Source of the DNA: Deroplatys truncata
Taxonomy: Eukaryota; Arthropoda; Insecta; Mantodea; Mantidae
DNA: 64,000 bases
Direction of reading: 5' to 3'
NCBI GenBank assembly: GCA_030765065.1
Contig: CM060983.1
Coordinates: 229,171,528 to 229,235,527, forward strand
Position numbers and translations under genes: made by a program. Positions 47,104-59,104 of the stretch are shown piece by piece (position 1 is the stretch's first letter; each line of letters opens with the position of its first letter). The notes beneath the pieces were generated by a model, which did not search any database, had not been told where the DNA came from, and saw only the letters and a program-made list of their open reading frames with translations.

Positions 47104-48600
47104 TCATGATGAGTTTACTGACACAGTTCTAAAATAAATATCTTGGCACATTTGCAGATGCCAGTGCAATCTGGAACAGGAAAGACATTTCAACCAAACT
47201 TCTTTTTCCTTTGAGCGACTAAATAAGCCACAGCAATAAATACAGACAGCATCACCATCTTCATCACTTTGCATCAGATAATTTCCTGCATTCTGCAGCT
47301 TTCTTTTGTATTTCAACACCTGCACGTTGATTCCTTATTACCTTCCCCAGCACTTTGTTTCACCGACTATCTGAACCTGATGGTGATAGTTCTTCTAACA
47401 AGGCATCAGTGTTTTGTTTCTGTTCTGGAGGTTGGCTGCTCCTCGTTACAAGGTTGGTCAGTAGATGTGGTCTGGAAATATATCGGAATTCAATTGATAA
47501 ATTCCAGACTCTGCTTTTCCAGAGTTGCAGCTAAGAAATATGCTTCATACAAGAGTTTTCCTACCTGGATACATGTATACTGTTCTGCCAGGGTTGTTTC
47601 ATGGCCACTTTCTTATCTCTTGATTGTAATGGGTGTCTAGTGACGCTGCAACCGATGTGTACAGTGTGCTGGAAGGCAAAGTATCACAACTCCAGAGGTT
47701 TTTGCCAGTTGCTGTTATGGCCATCCAGTATAAGAAGTACCTTGTCATCAGTTGTAGGTTTAACCGAAGATACAAAGTGTTGCATCCACTTTACGAAGAG
47801 CTCTGATGTCATGTATCCACTTTCATTGCATAGGCGTAGGGTGTCTGGTGGTGTTTCATCATACAATGTGGGGTTCAATTTCTTTCATGGAAAAATTATA
47901 CCTGGAGGAACATAGGACCCATTAGAATTCACATAGGCTACTACAGTGACATGAACACCATGCTCAGCGCTTGTAAGGGCACCAACTTCTTTTCTGCCTC
48001 ATTCAACAAAGACCTTTGGGGGCTTTTTGCAATATTGTTACCTATGCCAGATTCATCCATGTTATAAATGTTTGTTGGATTAATATTATGCTTTTGTATG
48101 GTTGAGGCCAACAGAGTGTAGAATTTTTTAACCCGAGACCTGTTGAAAGCTTGTGCCCGTGCTAGTAAGTAGGTTCTGACTGGCGAACTTATTTTCGGGT
48201 TTCTTCTTCAAAATCCTTTCAGCCAGTTTTTTCCCGCCATTTTATGTTCTGCATTGAAAGCGACAGTAATCCATTAGTTGTGCTAAATCAAACGCCAACT
48301 TTCGTGCATCCTTGGCTGTCAGTCCACACAGTTGTGACTCAAGGTCAAGAAGTGAACAACAGGTTGAAATCTGCCCCATTTTTTCACAACATTCTTTGCT
48401 AATTTGTTTCTCTCTGCACAAGATCGCCAAAGAATGGCTTGAGGTACATTATATATCTTGGATGCTTTAAGTCAACTCATCTTACTTCTTTTTATTACAT
48501 CAATAGCTGCCTTCACATTCCATCGCTGTCTGTTACTAAGCCTCTTGTACTTATTCACGACACCAAAGAAAAACAAAAGTAGGTATTGTTTAATCGTCTT
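47104..48600 (-). pseudogene. pogo/Tigger-type transposase remnant
   Basis: Minus-strand pieces in order: RWNVKAAIDVIKRSKMS and KASKIYNVPQAIL (psq-type HTH, about 48570-48430); LESQLCGLTAKDARKLAFDL (CENP-B-type region, about 48330-48260); TNIYNMDESGIG (first catalytic Asp, about 48075-48040); LTSAEHGVHVTVV; GSYVPPGIIFP; NPTLYDETPPD; LLILDGHNSN (second Asp, about 47720). The third acid region is damaged. The C-terminus (47325-47104) has CIYCCGLFSRSKEKEVWLKC, a zinc-ribbon-like end often seen on insect pogo proteins. Several stops and frameshifts. The DNA-binding and DDE order identifies pogo, and the TIRs at 46716 and 50002 agree. Confidence 0.75.
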
Positions 48601-48671
48601 ATTAAGAATATTCAGTTGTAATTCACAGTACAGGAAAGTTATTTGCAGATAGAGCACGTCATGTTTAATAT

Positions 48672-48963
48672 TATGGAAATTGAGTTTTATTAATGGATGC
48701 TCTTTAACTACTGTGGCCCTTAGCGTCCCATTCTATATTGGGCGTGAAAGACCGGTAATTTTGCTCAGAGGCCTCTGTCACGCTTGAGGTTCTTTTACGT
48801 GTCGTAAATCTACAACATGGGACCACCAGCCTACTTCCCTTCTGAAGGAAGCCATGCTAAGGATTTTTTACGCCCGAAAAAATCCATTGCCCTCTGTTGG
48901 GTTTGAACCCACAACCTAGGGACTAGAGGTTAGCATGGTGACCACTACACGACGGAAGACGAC
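48672..48963 (-). mobile_element. tRNA-derived SINE, full length
   Basis: Minus strand. The tRNA-like head at about 48958-48890 has TAGTGGTCACCATGCTAACC (A box) and GGGTTCAAACCC (B box). A 200 bp body follows, including GGGCGTAAAAAATCC. TTAATATT lies on both sides (48664-48671 and 48964-48971), a possible 8 bp target duplication. Transcription would be by RNA polymerase III (family knowledge). Confidence 0.75.
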
Positions 48964-49250
48964 TTAATATTGCGGTATGACCCACACAATAGGGCAAAAT
49001 GACCCAGTAGTATGTCGTTTTGCCCGCCAATGTAGCTACATGGTAACTTCAAAGCCATAACATCATAACTCAAACTAAAGTCCAAAGGTACTGAAACATG
49101 GTATTCACTGCTTCTCTTTTAAACTTATACAACAACAGAGTGATTGAATAAACACTTCTCTGAAATATTGAAGCAATGGATACGAAATCATGTTCACTCG
49201 TGCTACACGTGCCAAATACAATCTTCACCTATTGCTGGATAGTTCTCGCC

Positions 49251-49870
49251 CAGTGTTGCCAACACTTCCTCGGAAATAATGGCTAGATGGTATCTTTATA
49301 AGGCATTATTTAACAAAAAATTGCTAGATATAACTGGCGTCTAAAACTATCCATATTTTGTTTGCAGAAGTTAAACCCCATAAAGACATTCTAAATATTA
49401 TAATTGATTAGATAATTCCATAATATTTAAATATTGTAAAAGAATAGATTATTTAATATAAAATTGAAATGGAATAAGGTATATTTTTGCTACTTTTTAT
49501 ATAACTGATATTGAAATATGAAGTTTACTGAAATCTTTAGGTAAAATATGTAAAAACTGACCAATTCTATGTGTCAAAAATCATACATTTTGGGAGGCTA
49601 CTCCAGAAAGTCGACTTTATGATTAGTGCACATTTTGACTCATGATAGGAACATAATACAACTACACAGTAGTGGGGATTCACTCTAGCCATGTATTCCT
49701 TTTGAATAGCTAAAGTGCAGATGAAATTATGCTATTTAGGCCAGACTTTGGCTAAGGCGTTTGTTAAATAGACTAGACTTCAGGCGATAAGTATTTTACG
49801 ATTTTATATAGCTAAACGCTACTGTAAAAATGCTAGATTTAGCCATAAAATAGCTAAGTTGGCAACACTG
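49251..49870. mobile_element. hAT-like MITE
   Basis: 620 bp with inverted ends CAGTGTTGCCAAC. Eight flanking bases TTCTCGCC (49243-49250) and TTCATGCC (49871-49878) match at six of eight, as for a decayed hAT 8 bp target duplication. No coding frame. Confidence 0.7.
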
Positions 49871-50215
49871 TTCATGCCAGTTCACGCATAGGTAACAACA
49901 TCCCGAACGTGCTAGAATGAAATTTCCCAGCACACCATCGCTGGTAGAGATAACAGTACCATGTCATTTTGCCCGTCTGTGTCATTTTGGGCTACTTTCC
50001 CCTATTTTGTTTCAAAAGTAATTATTTTTCGTTGAGCTTCCTTGTAATTTCAGCTTTGTTTTTAGTTGTTTGCTCTGCCATAATTCTCATGTTATTATTT
50101 CAACAACCTTTCCAGACACTAGAGATAAAAGACTGACAGCCTTGATTACAAAATCACGTAAGGTTGGGGATTGGGAACGGAGCTGGTCTGTTATCATTTG
50201 TCAGTTTTTATTTTT

Positions 50216-50440
50216 TTTATTTATGGACGCTCTTTATCTACTAGGGTCCTTAGCGCGCCATTCTATACTGGGCGTGAAAGACCGGAAATTTTGCTCAGAT
50301 ACCTCTTTATCACGCTTGAGGTTCTATTACATGCCGTAAATCTACAACACGGGACCATCAGCTTTACTTCCCTTAAGAAGGAAGCCATGTTAAGGATTTT
50401 TACGCCCGAAAAAATCCATCACCCTCCACTGGATTGCAGC
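50216..50440 (-). mobile_element. Same SINE family, head missing
   Basis: Matches the body of the SINE at 48672-48963 (GGGCGTGAAAGACCGG, CGCTTGAGGTTCT, TACGCCCGAAAAAATCCA) in the same orientation. The tRNA-like head is absent, so it is 5' truncated. Located 0.2 kb outside the pogo-like element. Confidence 0.7.
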
Positions 50441-50874
50441 ACATTTTGTTTTCGATATTGAAATGAAATGCTTACGTATTACTTCAAACACTTTTTATGG
50501 TGTACATTCTATGTAAGCTAGTGCAGAAGCAAGGTGTATAACTGCCTTTGTGTGTTTTGCATATACAAAGTTAATATTCCTAACCATGAGCATTAATGAT
50601 GATAAAATACTAATACCTATATTGCTATCATTATTAATATTACCACTACTACAAAAAATACTAACCATACAACTACAACTACTACCACTTACATGCAAAA
50701 TGTAGAAGAGGCCCTAAACTGATTTAAGTTGTTTTTGTCATTAATTTACTGTGAGAAGAAAAGAGTATCGCAAAACTAAATGTTCTTCGTTTCTGGGAAA
50801 ATGCAAACATACTGCATGAAATATTTAAAAGAAATTGTTGATGTTGCGAAAATAGAAAAAGTCACAATACATAG

Positions 50875-52366
50875 TGTGACTGCGCGCGCGAAGCCACCTA
50901 CAGGCCGGCGGGGCAAGTGCATCCCGACTCCTCTATCTGCCGGCTAATGACCAGTCCCTTCAGAATAATAGTCGCCTAACAAACTCATTATGTGCCATCC
51001 TCCCGCAGTTTGGGTAATCACTATTCCAGAAGAGTCCTTTCTAGGATTTTCTATGGGTCTAGAACATACGCAGGTCCTTATATAAGGAGCTGCTCTTGCC
51101 CAGTAAGTTGAGTTGGCTAGTTAAGAAGTTACGAACTGAAAAATGGACTGCGAAAGTGGATAGTGCCAGTGCACTTGATACGGTAATTTGTATCACAAAT
51201 TACTTAAATGTAAATAATGATTGTAATATGAATATGTATTTTTATGTGACATTGATTTCAGAGGTTTATTAATTGTAATTATTATTGGTAAATAATAATA
51301 TACGGCTTTACTGAAACTGTCAATAATAACGCAATAATGCAGCGAGGGAATGAGTTGTTTATCATTACCGGGAACAAGGAAGTTACGTAATGTTTCGCGC
51401 CTTTTCGGTAGAAGCTTCTAGAACATTTCCTAAAGCATATGTATTCGTGGTTTTCATTGGATATTAAAATAGACGCTAATGTTGGCGCGTTTTATTAGCC
51501 AATAGCAGTTCATTTATAATCTTTAGGCGTATCTTGATGCAGGCCTATAAATAGGGTAGGTTCGAGGTAGCTTCCCCTCAGTTCATCAAAATTTCGTGTA
51601 CACTACACATCGTCAATAAGTCCTTCATTTCGTCAAGTTACGCGCAGCAGAATTACGAGAATTATTATAAAGTTAATTCTACACAAAGTTGAAATACATA
51701 GTTAAAAGTGATAAGTAAGAAGTTATTACAAACAGTTTCAGTTTGGCGAGTATCCAGATCAATATGTAAAAGTGTTTGTGAACGTGTTCGGCAATAAAAG
51801 TTATAAAACCAATTTCTTCATTAAGTATAATTTCTGGATAAAAGATTCCTTTCCGATTCACACCCTGTAAGAGATAAATGTTCGACCTAAACAGCTAGCT
51901 GGAGGACACTTAAAATAAATTATTTCAAAACTGATACAAATTGCTACGCCAGATGGAGCTACAAACCAAAACAAGGAGTGACGTCACAAGATGGCTTCAA
52001 CACACGTGATGTAAACAAACATTTGTAAGAATCTCATCGCAAATTGCCGCATCAACGTGGGGCTTAAAACATATACAATTTGTTCCGCTACAAATTGGTT
52101 CCCAAATGTGGGGCTAACAAATACAAAGAAACATTACGTAAACAAACAGATTCCGTCGCATATTGGCTCCCAAACGTGGAGCTACAATAATGTTACAATA
52201 ATACAACATTAATACCGTAGCACACTTCAGTTGTGAGTTATGCTTGGACGGATCAGTCGAATTGTGTTTCGGGTGTGTGCCAAAAGTGACTCAAGTGTAA
52301 TGTTTGTGTTACACTGAGTGGCTATCTGATAAATAAAGTGTGTATCTCATGTTTTCATTTGTTACA
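50875..52366 (+). repeat. 5' LTR of element D, split by a solo LTR
   Basis: Starts TGTGACTGCG and ends GTTACA. It shares segments with the 3' LTR: CAGTCCCTTCAGAATAATAG, TTTGGGTAATCACTATTCCA, and after the insertion TTCAGTTGTGA. A TATATAAGG box lies at about 51078. The left part is 50875-51175 and the right part 52223-52366. Confidence 0.8.
51176..52222 (+). mobile_element. Solo LTR C (A/B family) inside LTR of D
   Basis: 1047 bp, starts TGATACGG and ends CGTAGCA, flanked by CACT on both sides (51172-51175, 52223-52226). It matches the LTRs of A and B through most of its length but runs about 110 bases beyond the point where A's LTR ends. It holds three PBS-like motifs, at 52044-52063, 52095-52114 and 52163-52182. 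A solo LTR forms by recombination between two LTRs. Confidence 0.85.
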
Positions 52367-52367
52367 T

Positions 52368-52385
52368 TAGTGTCAGGAGTGAGAT
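52368..52385 (+). other. Primer binding site of element D, tRNA-Leu-like
   Basis: TAGTGTCAGGAGTGAGAT starts two bases after the LTR. It resembles TGGTGTCAGAAGTGGGAT, the complement of a tRNA-Leu 3' end (from memory), with about three differences. Confidence 0.5.
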
Positions 52386-52729
52386 GTAATAGCCACGATG
52401 GAAATGTTGCTTTAAAAAAACTGGCCATCATGGAGAAGATGAATGCGGGATAGAGAAGATGGACAAGATGGGAAGTGAAACGACAGTGAATTTCGCTATT
52501 GAGAAGATGCAGACAGAAATGTCCAAGATGAACACGAGATGTCGATCAAAATTGATGAACAACTAGCCGGCGTGAAGAAACAAGTGGAAGACCTTGGCCA
52601 ACGCGTTAACGCCCTGGAGGACTTCGGGGAAGGGCATAGTGTCCTAGAAGGAGTCAACGGCAGCTCCAAGGAACTGAACGCCATGATGGAAGAAATGCTT
52701 AGCGGAAGACTTAAGGTCCTGAAGATCGA

Positions 52730-52922
52730 GACGTCAGGATGCGACACAACGTCTGCGCGCGGCAAGCCAATGAAATACGACGTCAGGACGCGACACAACG
52801 TCTGCGCGCGGCAAGCCAATGAAATACGACGTCAGGATGCGACACAACGTCTGCGCGCGGCAAGCCAATGAAATACGACGTCAGGATGCGACACGTCTGC
52901 GCGCGGCAAGCCAATGAAATAC
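52730..52922 (+). repeat. 49 bp tandem repeat in gag
   Basis: Three units of 49 bases and one of 46, each starting GACGTCAGGAYGCGACAC and ending GCCAATGAAATAC. Because 49 is not a multiple of three, each unit changes the frame. The last unit lacks AAC, which adds to the shift. Confidence 0.9.
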
Positions 52923-53350
52923 GACGGGATTTCAACTTTCGAAGTCTTCCGCCGACATCTGGAAGACCCTCGGGAACCTCACTAGGCTGCAACGGCCAAG
53001 GGAGACGCTGCAGGAGTTCGCCCTGGAAATTGAACAGCTGGTGAAACACTCGGTGTGATGAGATGCGGTTTAAGGGCGCTAAACAGCTAAGGTCATCAGC
53101 GTCCTTACAAGGTATAAAATTTAAAGTCCAAAAATAAAATACGAGTAAAAAACCGCATAGTCAAAAATACTTTAAAACAAGTCATCAAATGTTAAAACCA
53201 CCACAAAAACAGTTAAACAAACCAATAAAATAGTAAAACGTGTCAAGAACTGTAGAACGCATGGGACATGAGCGCCTTATGTCCACTGGGGAGTAGAGCC
53301 CCCATTAAAAAGGCAATATAAAATCACAATATTAAAAGGCGCTCAGCGGA

Positions 53351-56300
53351 TCAAATGCGCCGATTAAAATCACTGTCATGGATAAAACGTAAAAGACATT
53401 CTACAGCATGCGCGTCGTCTGCCAAAACGTTGGCTATGCCAACAGGCAGACTCACACGACCGCGCAATGGAGATAAAACTTGACACTCTGTTAAAATGTG
53501 ACGCACCGTTAAGGGCGCATCACACTGCTCGCATACTGGTGCGGGGTCACCACTAAGCAGGTATCTATGACTAAAAAGGCAATGTCCGATTCGTAGACGG
53601 GCTAAAAGTACCTCTTCCCGAAGAGAAGAACGAGAAGAGGAACCCCAGACTAACGGAAGAGGTTTAACCTCCCGCAACTTGTTCCCCCGGAGGGCCGTCC
53701 ACTCATCGCGCCAAATCGAGAGGATGCGGCGACGTAAAAAAACACACAAATCTGACGAGGGAACAACAGAGGTAAAAAATCTGGGTAATAAAATCGCCAA
53801 TTTGGCAGCGGCGATGGCAGACTCGTTCCCTGAGATGCCCACATGACCTGGAGTCCACAGGAAGGAGACGCTGATGCACAGAGGCACCAAGCGAGTGGAG
53901 CAGGTCATGTATGCGCTGTACGAGAGGGTGGTAATTGTACAGCGCGTTAATACTCTGAAGGGCACTCGGAGAGTCCGTACAAACAACACACTGCCGTAAG
54001 TCGCGCCGTAGAACGTATAAAACAGATTGATAAATACTAAAAAGTTCGACGGTAAAAATCGAACATTGACCCGGTAAACGAAAGGTAAAACTATAATGAT
54101 CAACAACAAAGGCACACCCTACTCCATCATCAGTATTAGATCCATCAGTAAATATAAAAGGCAAGTCCCCGAAATGCGCCTGCAGTTCTAAAAATGCTGA
54201 TCTAAAGACTGAAGAAGGGGTTTCATTCTTCGGCATCGACGATAACCCAAGGTGACAGTGGGCCTCAGCGCGCAACCATGGAGGAAAACGCGTTTCTCCC
54301 CTTGGAAGGGCCGGCGCTGGGTAACGTCCAAATGCCGAAGAAGTTGACGAAATCGAACCCCTGGAGGGAGCAATGCAGAGGAGCTAACTAAATATTGCCG
54401 ATCAAGCGAATCCTTGTAAAATATCGCGAAAGACGGGTGGTCAGGCAAGCTTGAGAGTCGACAGGCATAGCTGCACAAAAGCATCTCACGCCTGAAGGAC
54501 AGCGGAGGCTCTGCAGCCTCAGCATATAGGCTAGCTACAGGGCTGGTTGGAAAGGCCCCTGTAGCGACTCTTATGCCACGATGGTGAATGGCATTCAATC
54601 GACGTAATACAGATGGACGAGCCGACGAATAAACAATACACCCGTAATCAAGCTTGGATCGTACCAAAGAACGATAAAGATGTAGAAGGACGGTCCGATC
54701 AGCTCCCCAGGATGTGCCACTTAAAACACGTAAAAGATTAAGAGAACGGTCACACTTTGCTTTTAAAAAGGAAATGTGCGAAATCCAGCTCAGCTTCCTA
54801 TCAAAGATCAACCCCAACAATTTCGCCTCGTCTGCAAACGGAAGTATCCCTGGCCCAAGATGGAGAGAGGGCGGAGGGAAAGCCTTCCGGCGCCAGAAAT
54901 TGATACAGACGGATTTTTCGGCGGAGAAATTAAAGCCGTTGCGTTACTCCAGGCGTAGAGACGGTCGATACAGCTCTGGAGACGGCGTTCGAGTAAACAG
55001 GTCCGCCGTGAACTGCAATACATGGCAAAATCGTCAACAAAGGGGACGAAGAAATGCCAGGTGGAATACAATCAACAATGGGGTTGATAGCAGTTGCAAA
55101 AAGTGTGACACTGAGTACAGAGCCTTGCGGTACTCCGTTCTCTTGAATAAAAAGACTAGATAAAACCGAGCCCACATGTACAAGAAAGACGCGGTCCGTC
55201 ATAAACTCCCGAAGAAATATGGGAAGACGACCGCGGATATTCCATGCGTGAAGTGTACGTAAAATGCCGCCCCTCCAACAAGTGTCATAAGCTTTCTCCA
55301 GGTCAAAAAACACAGCCACTGTTCGACACTTTCTCAGAAATCCGTTCATAATATGCGTCGACAGAGACACCAGATGGTCGATGGTAGAGCGATATCGACG
55401 AAATCCGCACTGAGCGTTCGCTAAAGGTTTCTGAGACTCAAGCCAACATGTCAACCGCCCGTTGATCATGCGCTCCATCACCTTGCAAACGCAACTGATG
55501 AGGAAGATTGGGCGATAGCTGGAAGGTAGTTGGCGATCCTTCCCAGGCTTAAGTATAGGGACAATGGTGCTTTCGCGCCAAACGGAAGGAAAAAAGCCGT
55601 CTTGCCAAATAGAGTTATAGACCTGTAAGAGAAAGAGTTTACTGTCGGCTGAAAGGTTCTTTAACATCAGGACGTGAATGCCGTCCGGCCTAGGAGCGGA
55701 GTGCCTAGAGCAATGAAGAGCGTGCTCCAGCTCCCTCATTGTGAAAAGTTCATTATAACACTCCTTATTAGCAGACCGAAAATTATAGGTTGCGGAATCC
55801 AGCCGGTCTTGGATAGAGCGAAAGCCGGCGGAATAATGGTCTGAACTGGAAACCGCCTCAAAGGCAGCACCTAGAGTGTTAGCGATGGCAGCTGGATCCA
55901 CTATGGTGGCATTGGGAACCTGAAGGCCAGAAACAGTACAATGCGACACTTTACCGGAGAAGCGACGAAGTTTATATCAAACAACAGATGAAGGCGTAAA
56001 GCGATTAAAAGACTCAGTAAAACGAGTCCAAGACGCCTTCTTGCTATCCTCGCGATTGTTTAAAAGTAACCAAATTATCAAGTGTAGGGTGTCGCCGAAA
56101 CACCCTAAGCGCAGTTCTACGGGCACGAACGGCGTCCCGACAATCCTCGTTCCACCACGGAACAGGTAGACGCCGAGGTTGAGAGGATGAACGGGGAATT
56201 GCGCGTTCGGCGGCAGATAGAATCGGAGACGTAAGGTGCTGCACCATTTGGTTAATGTCGCTGAAGGGCTTGTCGTCAAAATACACGAGGCTGGAATACA

Positions 56301-57020
56301 ATCTCCAGTCGGCTTTTGTGAATATCCAGGTAGGTACCCTGGAATGCTGGACGTGGTGAGACAGAAGAGAAACGATGCAGGGGTAATGGTCGCTGGAGTA
56401 GGTGTCAGCGGCGACGTTCCACTGCAGACGACTAGTACGCTGAAGTGAGCAAACGGTAAGGTCCAGCGGAGAGAATGTACCAGATGAATCAGAAAGAAAA
56501 GTAGGTTCACCTGTATTGAGGATGGGGAGATTGAACTGGTAAAAAATGTCCGAAAGAAGAGTTCCCCTCGCACAAGCCCTTGGCGAACCCCACAGGGGGT
56601 GATGGGCATTAAAATCTCCCAACAGAAAAAATGGTGTTGGGAGAGCGGACAGGAGAGCTCGAATATCCGTGGGAGCGAGGGGAGACGATGGAGGTGAATA
56701 GACAGAGCAAACAGAAAAGAAAAAGCCGGGTAATTGAACAGTTAAGGCAACAGCTTGCAAGTCGGACGTAAGAGCGAGAGATTGAAAATGAACGTCGTTA
56801 CGCACTAACAACATGACACCTCCATGAGCAGGAGTACCCTCCTCCGGTTCAAGGTCGTAGCGAGTATATCCGGAGTATATCCTGGGAAATCAAAAGGATC
56901 GCGAGGGCGAAGCTTAGTCTCCTGCAAACACACAACAATAGGTGACTGGGAACGCAATAAAAGTTGCAGTTCCCCTCTATGCGATCGTACACCACGTACA
57001 TTCCAGGTCAGGATAGCCAT
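53351..57020 (-). pseudogene. ORF2 of LINE E2
   Basis: Endonuclease from MAILTWNVRGVRSH (57020), with LLGDFNAHHPLWGS and SSDHYP in a second frame (56814-56044). RT in 55949-54930, with YRPIFLISCVCKVMERM, FFDLEKAYDTCWRGG and VPQGSVLSVTLFA. A frameshift after ISSS leads to FVDDFAMY (about 55040), another to LGLIFDRKLSW (54820). RNase H follows, split between FIFTDGSNTDDG and WTPGHVGISGNES. The end (53351) reads VRHILTECQVLSP and the natural C-terminus. At least five frame breaks. Confidence 0.8.
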
Positions 57021-57040
57021 AAAGAAAAGGGATGAACTTC

Positions 57041-58261
57041 TTACTTAGAAGGGCGGCTCAAAATCACCTTCTGTTTAACCTTTGGGCTCGGGCTTTTGGT
57101 ATGGAGTTGGTCAGACTCCATAGCCCCCTCGAAGGGAGGGCCCACGCGCTCAGTGCCAGAAACCGATTCAACCGATTCGAGCATCCTGGGACTGCGACCT
57201 CCGAGGAGGAGAAGGTGAACTCTTTTTACCGCGCGCACGCGGAGGGTCTTTAAGAAAATCTTCTCGACGAAGTTTCTGCTTTGGCTTTTTCTCAGTGCCT
57301 TGAGCCTTAAGAACCTTAGATCCAGCTTTAGATGGTTTCATAAGCGTGCTAGAAACAGACGGCCGGATGGTAGTGGCGGTTAATGCAGTCATGGTCCAGG
57401 TCTGTGTTTTGGCATCCTTCCGGTGTACAGGCGAGACAACAACAGAACTAAATGTGCCCGATCGCAGGAGCGAAGGCTGGCACGCATGGTAACGCCTCCG
57501 GGGTTTGGCGAAGGAAAATTTCTCCTTTACCCGGATCTCCTGGATCGCCTTCTCGTCCAAGTAGCGCGGACAGTCGGCAAATGAAGCAGAATGCGACCCT
57601 TTACAGTTAACGCAGACGGGTCCGGATGAACAGGTACCATCGTGTGACGGCTGGCTACATGAGACTTGCGTATGCCCAAAACGTTGGTATTTGAAACAAC
57701 GCAGAGGTCTAGGAATATAGGGCCTCACCGCAATACGTTCGTACCCTGCTGTAATGCTCGTGGGCAGATTGACGCCATCAAATGTTAGAAAAAGGGTACG
57801 AGTGGGTACCAAGACTCCGTCGCGTTTGACCTGCACTCGATGCACTGCTGTCACCTTTTGATCTGATAGAGGCTATCATCGAGGCTATCATCGAGGCTAT
57901 GGGTGGTAACGACGCCTCGACAGGAATTCAATGTGCGGTGCTTCTCAACACGGATGGGATAACCGTGGAGAAGCGTAGCGCGCAAAAAGGTCTTACTTTG
58001 CTGATCGGACTTCGTTTGTGCTAATAAGGAACCATTCCGTAGACGAGTGCAGGACTGAACCGCACCAGCAATAGCATTAATGCCCTTCTGAATAATGAAA
58101 GGGTTCACCTTCTCGAAACTTTGTCCTTCTTCTGTTCGTGAAATGACCAAGTAACAACCAGATGTCGGCGGTGCTACTTCTGTTACAATAACTTTTCGGC
58201 GCTTGTTGTTTATAATGGAGAAAGAGGGCTCCATAGCGAAAGAAATCCTCCACCATTGCAA
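57041..58261 (-). pseudogene. ORF1 (Gag-like) of LINE E2
   Basis: Homologous to ORF1 of E1. A small tandem duplication of TCATCGAGGCTA (about 57873-57898) shifts the frame. The first knuckle reads CFKYQRFGHTQVSC (second Cys changed to Tyr), and nine residues including the start of the second knuckle are deleted, leaving CSQPSHDGTC. The third, CVNCKGSHSASFADC, is whole. The Lys/Arg/Ser/Pro-rich C-terminus continues to about 57168. Confidence 0.75.
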
Positions 58262-59104
58262 CCGTCTCCGACCTCGGGCTCTGACTTCCCGAGCGTTACC
58301 CCGGCTTGGGTGAGTGGCCTATCTATACCCGTCTCACCCCAGGGTCACACCTCCCAGAACATAGACAGAGGGACCCAATCGCCGTAAGAACTCAGCAGCT
58401 CATGCAATGACCCCCCCGTGGGACTGCAGTTGAACAGCGGATACGAACACAAACCTTACATGACGACCCCGAGTGGTGGGGATGACGCCATTACCCACTC
58501 ACCCAGCTGCGCACCCAGTGCGCGGGTATCCGTCAGGCTGTGTCCACGAAGAATTAAAATAAAATGTAAAAGAAACTAAAAGTTTGTGGGCGTTTCGCAC
58601 GCAAGGTAGGCCGGCGAAGAAGTAAAATAGATGTGTAAATGAATGGTCGTGGTGCGAAATGGTCGGAAATAGACTAGGGAATAAAGAAACGATGGCGAGG
58701 GGCGGTATGAAACGAAAGGCAAAGAACGCACGAGAGCCTACCTTGAGTCCCCCCGGTCACGACTACGAACCCACCTCGACCCGACGGGGATGGAGGGATG
58801 AAGATGGCTATGACTGGCTCGGGCACCCCGGGTACGCCTAACCCGTACTCACAAAAGGTGAGCCCCTGGGGGGTGAAACTCTCGGCCAGTTACGTTACCC
58901 AGGAAGCTGCGTACTCCTTTGTCGATGGTTTGGTAACGGCGAGATACGATAGCGCTTTAATGCTCGGCGATTACGCTACCATCCACGATGCGCTGTTGAG
59001 GATGGAGGCGGCGAAGGTAACAGACTTCCCACCTTGGAGACCAGGATTATTGGACACACGGGGACAGAGAATCAACCCAGAGACGTCGACGAAGATCTTC
59101 AAGC

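Larger units (their letters stand above)
46716..50002 (-). mobile_element. pogo-like element with nested SINE and MITE
   Basis: Left end GGGGAAGTAGCCCAAAATAA and right end, inverted, GGGGAAAGTAGCCCAAAATG are inverted repeats flanked by TA (46714-46715, 50003-50004). GGGCAAAATGAC motifs recur just inside the right end (about 48991-49027 and 49960-49973). It encodes a minus-strand pogo-type transposase remnant. Insertions: a tRNA-derived SINE (48672-48963) and a hAT-like MITE (49251-49870). Confidence 0.75.
53054..58872 (-). mobile_element. Full-length I-type LINE E2
   Basis: A 5819 bp sister of E1, same orientation and same ends (5' end CCCCCCAGGGGCTCACC, 3' hairpin then CCGCATCTCATCA). Flanked by GTGAAACACTCGG (53041-53053) and GTGAAACTCTCGG (58873-58885), a 13 bp target duplication with one mismatch. 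More damaged than E1: several frameshifts in both ORFs and a short deletion near 56050. Confidence 0.85.
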
